Assembly: GCA_002722455.1 (NCBI GenBank)
Contig: PBMB01000015.1
Location: 40,500-104,499 of the forward strand
Reading direction: 5' to 3'
DNA: 64,000 nucleotides
Source of the DNA: Chloroflexota bacterium
GTDB taxonomy: Bacteria; Chloroflexota; Dehalococcoidia; Lucifugimonadales; GCA-2722455
Both the position numbers and the translations under genes were made by a program. The notes under the pieces were generated by a model. The model did no database searches. It was not told the origin of the DNA and saw only the letters and a program-made list of their open reading frames with translations. Shown here in pieces: positions 18,752 through 26,675 of this stretch (positions within the stretch are counted from its first letter, which is position 1; the number at the start of each line of letters is the position of its first letter).

Positions 18752-19897
18752 TTAAACAGTCAAAAACAATATTGCACTTGGGATAACGACAAACAAAGAT
18801 ATTAGATAAACAAAAACAACACCTCTATTTTTAATAGCCAAATCAGAAATCCAGTGTGAACTATTTAATGGTATTTTTCGCAAAAAAGGAATGCCAAATA
18901 TAACTATTGTTGCGGCTAAATTGAATGATAAATGAACCAAAGCAATCTGAAGAGCAAACACAGCGAAATCTCCTGTTACTGCTGTTGCAGCCAACAATGC
19001 TGTAATACATGTTCCTATATTTGATCCAATAGTAAAAGGATAAATCTCTTTTACTTTTAAAATTTTATTTCCTACTAATGGAATGATTAAAGACGTTGTT
19101 GTTGAAGATGATTGAACTAAAACCGTCACTAATGTTCCTGAAAAAATACCGTGTAAAGGACCTTTACCTATCGCATTCTTCAAAATTTCTTTTGCTCTAC
19201 CTACCATTAATTTCTTCATTAATTTACCCATAAATGTAATGGCAATAAATATTGTGAATATTCCTCCTATAATAAGAGAAACACCTATCATTTCACTATT
19301 TAAAAAAGATAAATGAGATTCTATAGCCTTTACAACAGGTTTTGTAATTGGCTTGATAAAATTAAAGCTTTTTATGCTCATATCACCAGTTGAAACAAAA
19401 AATGAAACCAGCCATTCTGATACTTTTTCAAAAATACCAAACATTATTTCTAACGGAAGGAATATTATTACTGCTAATATATTAAAGAAATCGTGTATTG
19501 TTGCACTGGCAAAAGCATTTTTAAATTCATCTTTTTCTCTTATGTGAGCCAAAGATACGATTGTATTTGTTACTGTTGTTCCTATATTCGCACCCATAAT
19601 CATTGGAATTGCTGTTTCAACAGGTAAACCACCTGCAACTAATCCAACAATGATAGAGGTTACAGTACTTGATGATTGAATTAATGCTGTCGCAACTAAA
19701 CCAATCATTAATCCTGCTATTGGGTGAGAAGCAAACTCAAATAATACTTTTGCTTGATCACCAGTAGCCATTTTAAAACCACCTCCAACCATAGTTACAG
19801 ATAAAAGTAGAAGATAAAGCATAAATACTAGACTTGCCCAAAGAATAGGCGAACCTACTTTTTTATTGTTTTCTAAAGCAACAGTTATTTTTTCCAT
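18752..19897 (-). CDS. Na+/phosphate cotransporter (NptA/SLC34 family)
   Basis: 381 residues with about eight hydrophobic membrane segments. Two inverted-repeat halves each carry the family signature: ALIQSSSTVTSIIVGLVAGG with GANIGTTVTNTIVSL, and VLVQSSSTTTSLIIPLV with GSNIGTCITALL. These QSSS helices bind phosphate and sodium in SLC34 proteins. The C-terminal PhoU domain of the YjbB subtype is missing, as in NptA. It should import phosphate across the inner membrane. Phosphate transport on a mobile replicon fits demand for DNA synthesis, but that role is inferred. Confidence 0.9.
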   Translation of the reverse strand: MEKITVALENNKKVGSPILWASLVFMLYLLLLSVTMVGGGFKMATGDQAKVLFEFASHPIAGLMIGLVATALIQSSSTVTSIIVGLVAGGLPVETAIPMIMGANIGTTVTNTIVSLAHIREKDEFKNAFASATIHDFFNILAVIIFLPLEIMFGIFEKVSEWLVSFFVSTGDMSIKSFNFIKPITKPVVKAIESHLSFLNSEMIGVSLIIGGIFTIFIAITFMGKLMKKLMVGRAKEILKNAIGKGPLHGIFSGTLVTVLVQSSSTTTSLIIPLVGNKILKVKEIYPFTIGSNIGTCITALLAATAVTGDFAVFALQIALVHLSFNLAATIVIFGIPFLRKIPLNSSHWISDLAIKNRGVVFVYLISLFVVIPSAILFLTV

Positions 19898-20127
19898 GTT
19901 TTTTTCCTATTTAAAAAATATACAAAAAAAAAGAATGTTAGTTATTTTTTTCTATTATATATTTGTATTAATTCTTATTATAACATTGAATTTTCTTATC
20001 TTATAACAATGGAAGAAAATAATGTCAACAAAATAGATACAAAAAAATTACTTTACCTTTTCAGTAAAGGAATTGGCTATTTGCTTTTTTCTTTTTTTTA
20101 TTGTACTTTTTAAAGAAAGGAGTTTAT

Positions 20128-20436
20128 ATGATTGATTATTTTGAAGAAGTAAAAAGAATATTAACAGCAGAGTTTATTATTAAAAATAAGCTTTTTAATT
20201 CACACAGAGATACTATAAATCTTCAAGATTATTATTTTTTTAATGGAGCTTCTTTTTTTGTTTCGTTAAGTCAATATGATAATTACAATTTATTTGAAGA
20301 AATCAAAAAGCAACAATGGCTATATAGGCATGATTTTGATAAATCAAAAAGCATTAATGATTTTGAAAATAAAATTTATGAGTATTTAAAAAAAGGAGAT
20401 AAATATGAAGAAATTTATCTCCTTTATGTCAATTAG
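20128..20436 (+). CDS. Unknown small protein, 102 aa
   Basis: The start at 20128 is chosen because AAAGGAG lies about 7 nt upstream; the in-frame TTG at 20101 has none. The product is soluble and rich in Tyr, Phe and Lys, with no known motif. Its 3' end overlaps the convergent gene at 20433 by 4 bp. Confidence 0.65.
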   Translation: MIDYFEEVKRILTAEFIIKNKLFNSHRDTINLQDYYFFNGASFFVSLSQYDNYNLFEEIKKQQWLYRHDFDKSKSINDFENKIYEYLKKGDKYEEIYLLYVN

Positions 20437-22568
20437 ACTATTGGTAAATAATCTAATATGTTTATTCTTTCGAATACATTATTCTCATTTGTATGCTTAA
20501 ACAAATAAGCTTTCTGTTTATTTTCAAGGTCACTTTCAAATAAAACTTTATTATCAGAATACCCAATGTAATGCTGATCGAAATTTATCTCAAAAGGTTC
20601 CAAGAAATTACTTTCGTCTATTTCCATTCTATTTTTAATATGACTAAATAAGTCATAAATAGAAGGCTGAGAATCAATATATTCTAAAAATGCAGGGAAT
20701 TGCTCTTCCAGTCTTTGCGCATTTGAAGAAGCACTTGTTACATTTGCTGGCATATTTGCATCCAAGAAAATAACTTTTCTATTTTTAACGTCAACATAAG
20801 CGACATATTTAGTTAAAGAATTATCTTTAATGTCAAACATCATTTGACATCTGCTTGGTTCAAACAACTCCCCCTTTTGTGATTCTTCACAGAATTGCAT
20901 TGCACCAAATACGGCAGGTGCTTGTGAAAATGGTTTAGAATTAAAAGATAATATTGACCATATTGCATATTTAACGCCTTTTTCTTCTAATTCTTCAAGA
21001 TTTAAATCTATTAATTGAGCACCTTGACCTTCTTTGTCATTTGATGGTAATGGATCACCAGAAAACAAAGAACCTTGAAATCCTCTATTCCAACAACAAG
21101 CACCAACAGACTTGTAATTTTCGTTAAAAAAGTTCACTCCGTTATCAAACCAATGGTTCATTCTTTCGCCATTATTCCAGTAACTCGCTAATCTTACTGC
21201 TTTAATGTTTTCAGGAATATCAAACTCTGTTCCACGACCATAAAGATCAATTCTAAGATCGTTTGTAGGCATCTTAACTCTCTTAGTTTGTTTTGATAAA
21301 ACTATACCATTAGGGAACAATGGTGATAATTTTTCGTCAATTTTATCAGATATTTTTGACGTCAAAAACTCAATATCTTCTGATTTAAATTTAACCTTAT
21401 TATTTTCAATAAGTTGAAGTTTAGACCAAGAACCTTTAGGTGCGACAATTCTCACTTTTTTATCATTTTCAGTTTCTAAATATTTAGATAATTTTAAAAG
21501 TTGAGACACCGATAGTTTATCCATGTTTTTGGAAAACAATTCAAAAGCCATAATACCAAATACTGCGTATAATTGGTGAATATTTCTTAAATAAAATCCA
21601 GAAGATAATTTCAATGCTTCCGTCATTGCTCTTGGATCTTTTTGAGAAAGATAAAGTTTAAAATCAGATTCCAAACCTTTTATCTTCTTATTGTATAAAG
21701 AATCATATACAGATTGAACTCTTTTGAATTTATAATCACTTGGATTCAACCTACCAAATAACTTTTTCCATAAATTCCTTTTCATAGAAACATCATGCTC
21801 TAACGTTTTACTATTCTCAAGCATAGACAGTAAGAATTTTCTTTCAGGACGTTTAAATGCTTTAAATCTTACTTTTTTTACAGGTGTAGAAAATTCGATT
21901 TCTGACCAAGCAAAAGCCAACCTTAATACATCCGTTGCGTTTTTTGCAAAAATAGGGATATTTTTATCAAGTGCTAACTTTGATAAACTCATTGCGTTTT
22001 CTTTGAATTTAAACTTATCAATATCTAAGTTTTGTGAAAATTCACACATTAGTGTCTCTGCTTGAAATGTTTGATTGTCATTCCACGCATTAGAACGATT
22101 CATTAAAGAAATAAAGATTTCTTCGAATACTTCTTGGTTTGCAAGATTAAGAACTTTATATTCAACTTTTTCAGTTAAATCTTCTCTTGTATCTTCTTCT
22201 TCACGTAAATGATCATATTTAACGCCAAAGTAAATTAATATTTGTTTTACCACGTATTCTGATCTTGACATTGATAACACTTCTTCTGGAAAATTTTTGT
22301 AAACAACAAAATCAGAAATATTGTATTTTTCTCCTGTCACTTCTTTAAATGCAGGTTCCAAATTTTCCCAAAAAGAAATTAATTCTTCTCTCGACATTGT
22401 TTTCAAGACGTCAAAAACTTCCATTGATGGCATAAAACCATAATAGTTTATGTTAGACACAACAGTGGCTACTTCTGCCAAGTTGCTCGAAGTATTAATG
22501 TTTTCTTCCTTGTTTATTACAAGAAAGTTGTTTTGAATTGCTGTTATTGTTTTATTTAAGTTAGTCAT
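20433..22568 (-). CDS. TerD-domain protein with long helical N-terminal region, 711 aa
   Basis: The C-terminal half resembles a TerD/CABP-type domain found in large actinobacterial and other bacterial TerD-family proteins. The run is LRIDLYGRGTEFDIP, then VRLASYWNNGERMNHWFDNG, GAQLIDLNLEELEEKGVKYA, WSILSFNSKPFSQAPAVFGA, GELFEPSRCQMMFD and KVIFLDANMPANV, which matches the order of motifs in those proteins. The N-terminal 400 residues are helical, with FKAFKRPERKFLLSMLE before the TerD-like part, again as in those homologs. TerD domains bind calcium and belong to stress and phage-defence related ter systems. No terC, terB or vWA partner is nearby. It is preceded by the three-repeat RNA leader at 22855-23138. 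Assigned from remembered family patterns. Confidence 0.65.
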   Translation of the reverse strand: MTNLNKTITAIQNNFLVINKEENINTSSNLAEVATVVSNINYYGFMPSMEVFDVLKTMSREELISFWENLEPAFKEVTGEKYNISDFVVYKNFPEEVLSMSRSEYVVKQILIYFGVKYDHLREEEDTREDLTEKVEYKVLNLANQEVFEEIFISLMNRSNAWNDNQTFQAETLMCEFSQNLDIDKFKFKENAMSLSKLALDKNIPIFAKNATDVLRLAFAWSEIEFSTPVKKVRFKAFKRPERKFLLSMLENSKTLEHDVSMKRNLWKKLFGRLNPSDYKFKRVQSVYDSLYNKKIKGLESDFKLYLSQKDPRAMTEALKLSSGFYLRNIHQLYAVFGIMAFELFSKNMDKLSVSQLLKLSKYLETENDKKVRIVAPKGSWSKLQLIENNKVKFKSEDIEFLTSKISDKIDEKLSPLFPNGIVLSKQTKRVKMPTNDLRIDLYGRGTEFDIPENIKAVRLASYWNNGERMNHWFDNGVNFFNENYKSVGACCWNRGFQGSLFSGDPLPSNDKEGQGAQLIDLNLEELEEKGVKYAIWSILSFNSKPFSQAPAVFGAMQFCEESQKGELFEPSRCQMMFDIKDNSLTKYVAYVDVKNRKVIFLDANMPANVTSASSNAQRLEEQFPAFLEYIDSQPSIYDLFSHIKNRMEIDESNFLEPFEINFDQHYIGYSDNKVLFESDLENKQKAYLFKHTNENNVFERINILDYLPIV

Positions 22569-22854
22569 AGTATTTTCCTCTTTTGAATTAAATAATTAAA
22601 ATTTAGTATATTGTTTGTCTACTGGGGGAAAAGGTGTTAACCAGTATATCCCGTAGCACGTAGTTTATTTACCATTTAAATTAAAGTTTTTACCTGTAAA
22701 ATAATCATATGTTTTTCAAGTAATTAATTTAATTTTACTCAACGATAATCATCTGTTTTTTTTTGTTGAGTTATCTAGCTGTATTTTAGTTTTTACTAAT
22801 TTTAATTTTTTTTTATTCAATTGAATAAAATTACTAATTTTAACTTAATCATTA

Positions 22855-22955
22855 AAGGAAGCGTTAAAGTTAAAATTAGCTCGCTTTCGTCGTTAAACTA
22901 CTTGCTTGCCACTTCCTATAATCATATATAATAAGAAGGAACTTTAACTAGCCTT
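22855..22955 (-). ncRNA. Structured repeat unit A (third in transcript order)
   Basis: On the minus strand the unit begins AAGGCTAGTTAAAGTTCCTT and ends ACTTTAACGCTTCCTT. AAGG pairs with CCTT and GTTAAAGT with ACTTTAAC around a short internal loop. The apical part, about 60 nt, differs from the other two units. Confidence 0.6.
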
Positions 22956-22968
22956 AGAGATTAAAAAA

Positions 22969-23039
22969 ACAAAGGAAGTTATAAAGTGAATCTAGCTGCG
23001 TATATTAAATAATCAGAAGGAACTTTATATAGCCTTTGT
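22969..23039 (-). ncRNA. Structured repeat unit B (second in transcript order)
   Basis: Same architecture as unit A but 71 nt. The outer helix is ACAAAGG/CCTTTGT (7 bp) and the inner helix TATAAAGT/ACTTTATA. Compared with unit A both sides of the inner helix have changed together, which keeps pairing. Confidence 0.6.
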
Positions 23040-23043
23040 TTTG

Positions 23044-23138
23044 CAAGGAAGCGTCAAAGTGTTGCAAAATCAATCCCCTTTCGGGTTTTGATTCTTCTCT
23101 TCATTTTATCGTAAAAGAAGGAACTTTAACTAGCCTTG
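23044..23138 (-). ncRNA. Structured repeat unit C (first in transcript order)
   Basis: The outer helix is CAAGG/CCTTG; the inner helix pairs except at one position (a G-U wobble on the minus-strand RNA). It contains an apical hairpin AATCAA...TTGATT with inner CCC/GGG closed by a GAAA tetraloop on the minus strand (23068-23093). It starts only a few nucleotides after the promoter at 23147-23175. Confidence 0.6.
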
Positions 23139-23146
23139 ATTTCCAC

Positions 23147-23175
23147 ATATTAATGTCTATTTGTTATAATGTCAA
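23147..23175 (-). promoter_or_regulatory. Near-consensus promoter of the three-repeat RNA and TerD-domain gene
   Basis: Minus-strand TTGACA (23175-23170), a 17-nt spacer and TAATAT (23152-23147). The expected start is near 23140, at the edge of the first repeat. No terminator is seen between the repeats and the ATG at 22568, so a leader of about 570 nt is likely. The 22569-22854 part also holds ACTCAAC...GTTGAGT and TACTGG...CCAGTA inverted repeats. Confidence 0.7.
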
Positions 23176-23200
23176 TGATTTTTTTTATTTTTTTTAAAAA

Positions 23201-23232
23201 AAAGGTTTACCAGGCTGGTAAACCCTTTTTCT
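23201..23232. terminator. Terminator after the lytic transglycosylase gene
   Basis: GGTTTACC (23204-23211) pairs with GGTAAACC (23217-23224), with A and T runs on both sides. It insulates the TerD leader from the gene upstream of it. Confidence 0.85.
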
Positions 23233-23242
23233 TTTTTATTTT

Positions 23243-24337
23243 TTAAAATGGCATTGTTAATTCTTGACCAATTTTAATTAAGTTGTTTGACAGAGAGTTA
23301 ACGATTTTAATCTCATTAACACTTACAGAATGTCTTTTAGCAATTCCATACAATGAATCACCTTTTTGGACTACATAGTTTCCATAGTTTTCATTTTTAT
23401 TAACTAATAAATAACTACCTGCCTTTAATGTTGTTTGTGATACGCCATTATTCATTCTTGCTAATGAATGGATTTCCAAATCATGATCTTTTGCAATTTT
23501 TCTAAACAAATCGCCTTTTTTAACTCTATAATAATCCCCTTTTGCGTAACCAATTACATATTTCACATAGTCTTTTGTTTCTTTGTAGTTAGGAACAGAT
23601 AGCTTATCTCTATTTTTTACTACACCTATACCTGCATTGTAACCTGCTAATACATATTTATAGTTATTTATGTCCGAGCGGTCTTTCTCAGGATGAAAAT
23701 AAGTAAATATCCAAGATAAGTATCTAGCAGAAGCTTCTGCAGAACGCCATTCGTCTGTTCTATAGTCTTTACCGTTTACTATCAAACCAAAATCTGTTGC
23801 TGTTTCTTTCATAAATTGGAATAAACCACGTGCGTCTTTGTTAGACACAGCATTTTTATTACCTTCTGATTCTTTTATCATTACAGAATATAACAATCCT
23901 TCTGGTAAGGAATAAATAGACCCTATCTTATTTAAATCTTCTTTTGAAGGATGACCATTTTTACTTAGTATGTAGCTTTCAACTTCTACTGGCATTGACT
24001 TTAAATTTTTCAAATTGAAATCTTTTACTGTATATAAATCTTTTTTTTCTATTTCTGTATCCAATATTAGATCAAAAATGCTTTCATTATATGCAAAATT
24101 ATTTTTAATTTCTGATGTAATTCTTTTATTTGATTTATTCCATGTAAAAAAGTTTTCATAATCTTTCATTGATAAAACTGTCTGTGTTTCCGAAGCATTA
24201 CAGCTATCATCTAAGCTAAATACAACTTTTGCTATTTCTTCTGCATCATATTCTACATGCATAGCATTATTTACTGCTTCAATTGAGATTGAAGAAGTTA
24301 AACCTGTTGCCATTATATATAGTAAACCGATGTTCAT
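23243..24337 (-). CDS. Lytic transglycosylase (SLT domain) with two LysM domains
   Basis: 364 residues. A hydrophobic N-terminus (MNIGLLYIMATGLTSSISIE) suggests export, although it lacks the usual basic start. The SLT fold lies at about 140-255: LLYSVMIKESEGNKNAVSNK with the catalytic Glu in KESEGN, then GLFQFMKETATDFG and LAGYNAGIG. Two LysM peptidoglycan-binding repeats follow at about 270-315 (YYRVKKGDLFRKIAKDHDLE) and 320-364 (YVVQKGDSLYGIAKRHSVSV). The order resembles MltD. It cleaves glycan strands in the periplasm, useful for cell-wall remodelling or phage entry and exit. Confidence 0.9.
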   Translation of the reverse strand: MNIGLLYIMATGLTSSISIEAVNNAMHVEYDAEEIAKVVFSLDDSCNASETQTVLSMKDYENFFTWNKSNKRITSEIKNNFAYNESIFDLILDTEIEKKDLYTVKDFNLKNLKSMPVEVESYILSKNGHPSKEDLNKIGSIYSLPEGLLYSVMIKESEGNKNAVSNKDARGLFQFMKETATDFGLIVNGKDYRTDEWRSAEASARYLSWIFTYFHPEKDRSDINNYKYVLAGYNAGIGVVKNRDKLSVPNYKETKDYVKYVIGYAKGDYYRVKKGDLFRKIAKDHDLEIHSLARMNNGVSQTTLKAGSYLLVNKNENYGNYVVQKGDSLYGIAKRHSVSVNEIKIVNSLSNNLIKIGQELTMPF

Positions 24338-24451
24338 AAAGTAACTCCAATTAATAATTTCATCTTCGTAATATCTTTAGTATAGCATAAATAAATCAAA
24401 AAACAAAGCCTGTCATAAATTCCTATATTTACTTAAAAAAAGAGAAAAAAC

Positions 24452-24480
24452 TTGTTATTTAATCTCATTGTTGATATAAT
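24452..24480 (+). promoter_or_regulatory. Promoter of the 302-aa gene
   Basis: TTGTTA (24452-24457), a 17-nt spacer and a perfect TATAAT (24475-24480). A ribosome site AGAGG lies before the ATG at 24509. Confidence 0.7.
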
Positions 24481-24508
24481 CACTTCATAAATTTAAAAGA
24501 GGTTATCC

Positions 24509-25417
24509 ATGACTATTAAGATTAACGAAGATACTAAAAGACAATTTGTAAGAGATTACAAACTCCCAATTCAGATTGTTCAAGATGGATATTTCGAATA
24601 TTACTTAGAACTTTTTGAAGAACTCTATCTTTCAAAAACAAAATATGACTTACTAGTGAATACAATTAATCGCTTTGAAAGCTTAGAAGATTATCTTAAT
24701 GAAATCTATCGTATCAAAAATGCCGCTATGGATTTTGTCAAAGATCGTGAATCATACAAAAGATTTGAAAAAGATAAACTAGAAGAATATCGTGAAACTT
24801 CAATTGTAAACAAAACCAAACTTTATCAACAAGATCATGTTGGTAAAACTTTTGTATCTATTGATCTAGTTAAGGGAAATATCCAATCATTAAACTACTA
24901 TGATAAAGACATTCTTGCAGCAGATACATATGAAGAGTTTATTTCTAAATTTACCGATTTGGAATACTTTAAAGAAAGTAAACAAATCCGCCAAGTTATT
25001 TTTGGAAAATTAAGTCCTAAGAAACATAAAACAATTCAATTGAATATTATGGGCAAGATTAAAGACGAACTTGTTAAAGCTGGTTTAAAAGACATTCATG
25101 TACTAGGATCTTCACCAGATGAAATTGTTTTTGAAAAAAAATACTTCGAAAATTACAAAGAAATCTTAGAACAAAATGAAATAATTAAAAAATTTGACTT
25201 ACACGTTGAAGAATTTAAACTGGAAAGCATTAATGAAGATTTGAGTGTATTCGTTAAACGCTTTTTAAATAAAGAAGGTATTGAGATTAAACGCTGTAAT
25301 GCCAAGTTTATGCCAGAAGTTGTTAAACACCTATCAGGAGAACCTTTGATTGATAAAGATTTAGCATTTATTGATGAAGGTCGTATTGCACACTATTCAG
25401 AACCACTAATTAAATAA
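24509..25417 (+). CDS. Unknown protein with polymerase-A-like palm motifs, 302 aa
   Basis: No family can be named. Three short motifs stand in the order and spacing expected of a shrunken family A polymerase palm. Residues 115-130, FVSIDLVKGNIQSLNY, compare with motif A LAVDYSQIELRIL (Asp119 aligned). KQIRQVIFGKL (158-168) compares with motif B AKAINFGLIYG (Arg161 for Lys, FG kept). HVLGSSPDEIVFE (197-209) compares with motif C MQVHDELVFEV (Asp204-Glu205). The protein lacks exonuclease domains and most of the fingers. It may be a degenerate polymerase-like scaffold or an unusual nucleotidyltransferase. It forms a likely operon with the 115-aa gene at 25435. Confidence 0.7.
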   Translation: MTIKINEDTKRQFVRDYKLPIQIVQDGYFEYYLELFEELYLSKTKYDLLVNTINRFESLEDYLNEIYRIKNAAMDFVKDRESYKRFEKDKLEEYRETSIVNKTKLYQQDHVGKTFVSIDLVKGNIQSLNYYDKDILAADTYEEFISKFTDLEYFKESKQIRQVIFGKLSPKKHKTIQLNIMGKIKDELVKAGLKDIHVLGSSPDEIVFEKKYFENYKEILEQNEIIKKFDLHVEEFKLESINEDLSVFVKRFLNKEGIEIKRCNAKFMPEVVKHLSGEPLIDKDLAFIDEGRIAHYSEPLIK

Positions 25418-25434
25418 CAACAAGAGAGATTTTT

Positions 25435-25782
25435 ATGAAAATTAAAATTTTACTAGAAGATAAAACTGAAAAAATCGTTGATTTATTTGAAATCACTTAT
25501 GAATGTTCACCTGACCGATTTAAAAGCTTGCGATTAAGTAATGGAGCATTTCCTGACAATGTTATTTTGGATTACAAAGATCAATCTGTAACTATTCCAA
25601 AAGATTTTCTTGCAGGTTCAGAAAATGAAGATATTGTTGATTTCTTAGAGCATGCAAATCAATTTTTAAGTTTAGAAACTGGTTCTGTATTGACAAAGAA
25701 TTGGTTTTGTTATCCAAAAGGTCACTCTTTATCTGACCTTATGTTTTTTGTACAAGGTCTTTCTCGAAGTCGCAGAAATTAA
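25435..25782 (+). CDS. Unknown protein, 115 aa
   Basis: Starts 17 nt after the polymerase-motif gene with its own AGAGAG site, so the two are probably co-transcribed. Small soluble alpha/beta protein with a basic C-terminus (GLSRSRRN). No known domain. A terminator follows at 25842. Confidence 0.75.
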   Translation: MKIKILLEDKTEKIVDLFEITYECSPDRFKSLRLSNGAFPDNVILDYKDQSVTIPKDFLAGSENEDIVDFLEHANQFLSLETGSVLTKNWFCYPKGHSLSDLMFFVQGLSRSRRN

Positions 25783-25841
25783 TATATCTTATTCAAAAAA
25801 TTATTTTGGCAAATAAATTTAAAATATATTTTAAAAACGAC

Positions 25842-25873
25842 AAAAAAGGGCTTTACTCGTAAAGCCTTTTTTG
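25842..25873. terminator. Terminator before the TOPRIM leader
   Basis: GGCTTT (25849-25854) pairs with AAAGCC (25861-25866), extended by A and T runs on both sides. Confidence 0.85.
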
Positions 25874-25894
25874 TTATTATTAAATTATAGGTTT

Positions 25895-26012
25895 TCCAAT
25901 GCCTGAAATTGGATGGTGGCAAGTTCGCTTCTCTTGTTATAAAAGAAGTGTCGTAATAATAATTATATTATTGCGTCTTTCTCATTAACTAAAGGAAATT
26001 TGAGGTTGCCAC
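25895..26012 (+). promoter_or_regulatory. Folded 5' leader of the TOPRIM gene (candidate cis-regulatory RNA)
   Basis: A 7-bp closing helix, GTGGCAA (25916-25922) with TTGCCAC (26006-26012), ends one base before the ATG. It encloses a CTTCT/AGAAG hairpin (25928-25932 with 25944-25948) and a 10-bp hairpin (25952-25961 with 25966-25975, one G-U pair). A further hairpin TCCAAT/ATTGGA (25895-25913) precedes it. The GAGG ribosome site (26002-26005) abuts the closing helix. Confidence 0.6.
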
Positions 26013-26013
26013 T

Positions 26014-26562
26014 ATGACTACATTATTAACACATCTAAAAAACCGTCACGTTAACACTGAACTTTACAAAGGGTTAACTGTATCAGAAGAAGAACAAACA
26101 GCAACTTTCCTTTTATGGAATTTGTCTGGACAACTTGTTGGATACCAACAATACAGACCAGAAAGACCTAAAATGGATCATACGTTAGATCCCAGAGAGT
26201 TACGCTACTTTACTTACGCTACTAAATTAGAACCTAAAAGACAAATGCATGCTGTATTTGGACTAGACCTTCTTAATAAAAACAATAAAACATTATTTGT
26301 TGTCGAGGGAGTCTTTGATGCTGTCAGATTGCATAACTTAGGATTAAATTGTTTAGCAATGCTTGGTTGTAACCCAAAACAAATGAAAACTTGGTTATGG
26401 AGTATGGATTATGATGTTGTTCCTGTTTGTGAAGGTGATAAAGCAGGTAAAAAACTTAAAAACTTATCGAATAATGGTAAATCTTTATTTCTTTCTGAAG
26501 GAGTTGATTTGGGAGACATGACTAACGAGGAAGTTCTTGAAACTTTTAAAGAATACCTTTAA
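26014..26562 (+). CDS. Stand-alone TOPRIM-domain protein (primase-like)
   Basis: 182 residues. A short N-terminal part (FLLWNLSGQLVGYQQYRPER) resembles the beginning of phage primase cores. The TOPRIM fold follows: LFVVEGVFDAVRLHNLGLN with the catalytic Glu, AMLGCNPKQMKTW, and VPVCEGDKAGKKLKNLS where a TOPRIM DxD site is expected; only one Asp is clear. The zinc-binding and helicase modules of DnaG or T7 gp4 are absent. It may act in priming or as a nuclease. Translation is probably controlled by the leader at 25895-26012. Confidence 0.8.
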   Translation: MTTLLTHLKNRHVNTELYKGLTVSEEEQTATFLLWNLSGQLVGYQQYRPERPKMDHTLDPRELRYFTYATKLEPKRQMHAVFGLDLLNKNNKTLFVVEGVFDAVRLHNLGLNCLAMLGCNPKQMKTWLWSMDYDVVPVCEGDKAGKKLKNLSNNGKSLFLSEGVDLGDMTNEEVLETFKEYL

Positions 26563-26576
26563 TTAAAAAATAAATA

Positions 26577-26616
26577 AGAAACAAAGCTTAAATATTTTTT
26601 AGGCTTTGTTTCTTTA
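26577..26616. terminator. Terminator after the TOPRIM gene
   Basis: An 11-bp stem, AGAAACAAAGC (26577-26587) with GCTTTGTTTCT (26603-26613). The T run is interrupted, so efficiency is uncertain. Confidence 0.65.
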
Positions 26617-26675
26617 CAAGGGTTATTTATTGTGTAGTCTATTTAAATAATATTTAAATAGGACGCAAATAAATA

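Noticed and set aside
22855..23138. Reading the three repeats as a CRISPR array
   Set aside because: The repeated parts are the two halves of a hairpin separated by variable lengths (71-101 nt units), not identical direct repeats with uniform spacers; no cas gene nearby.
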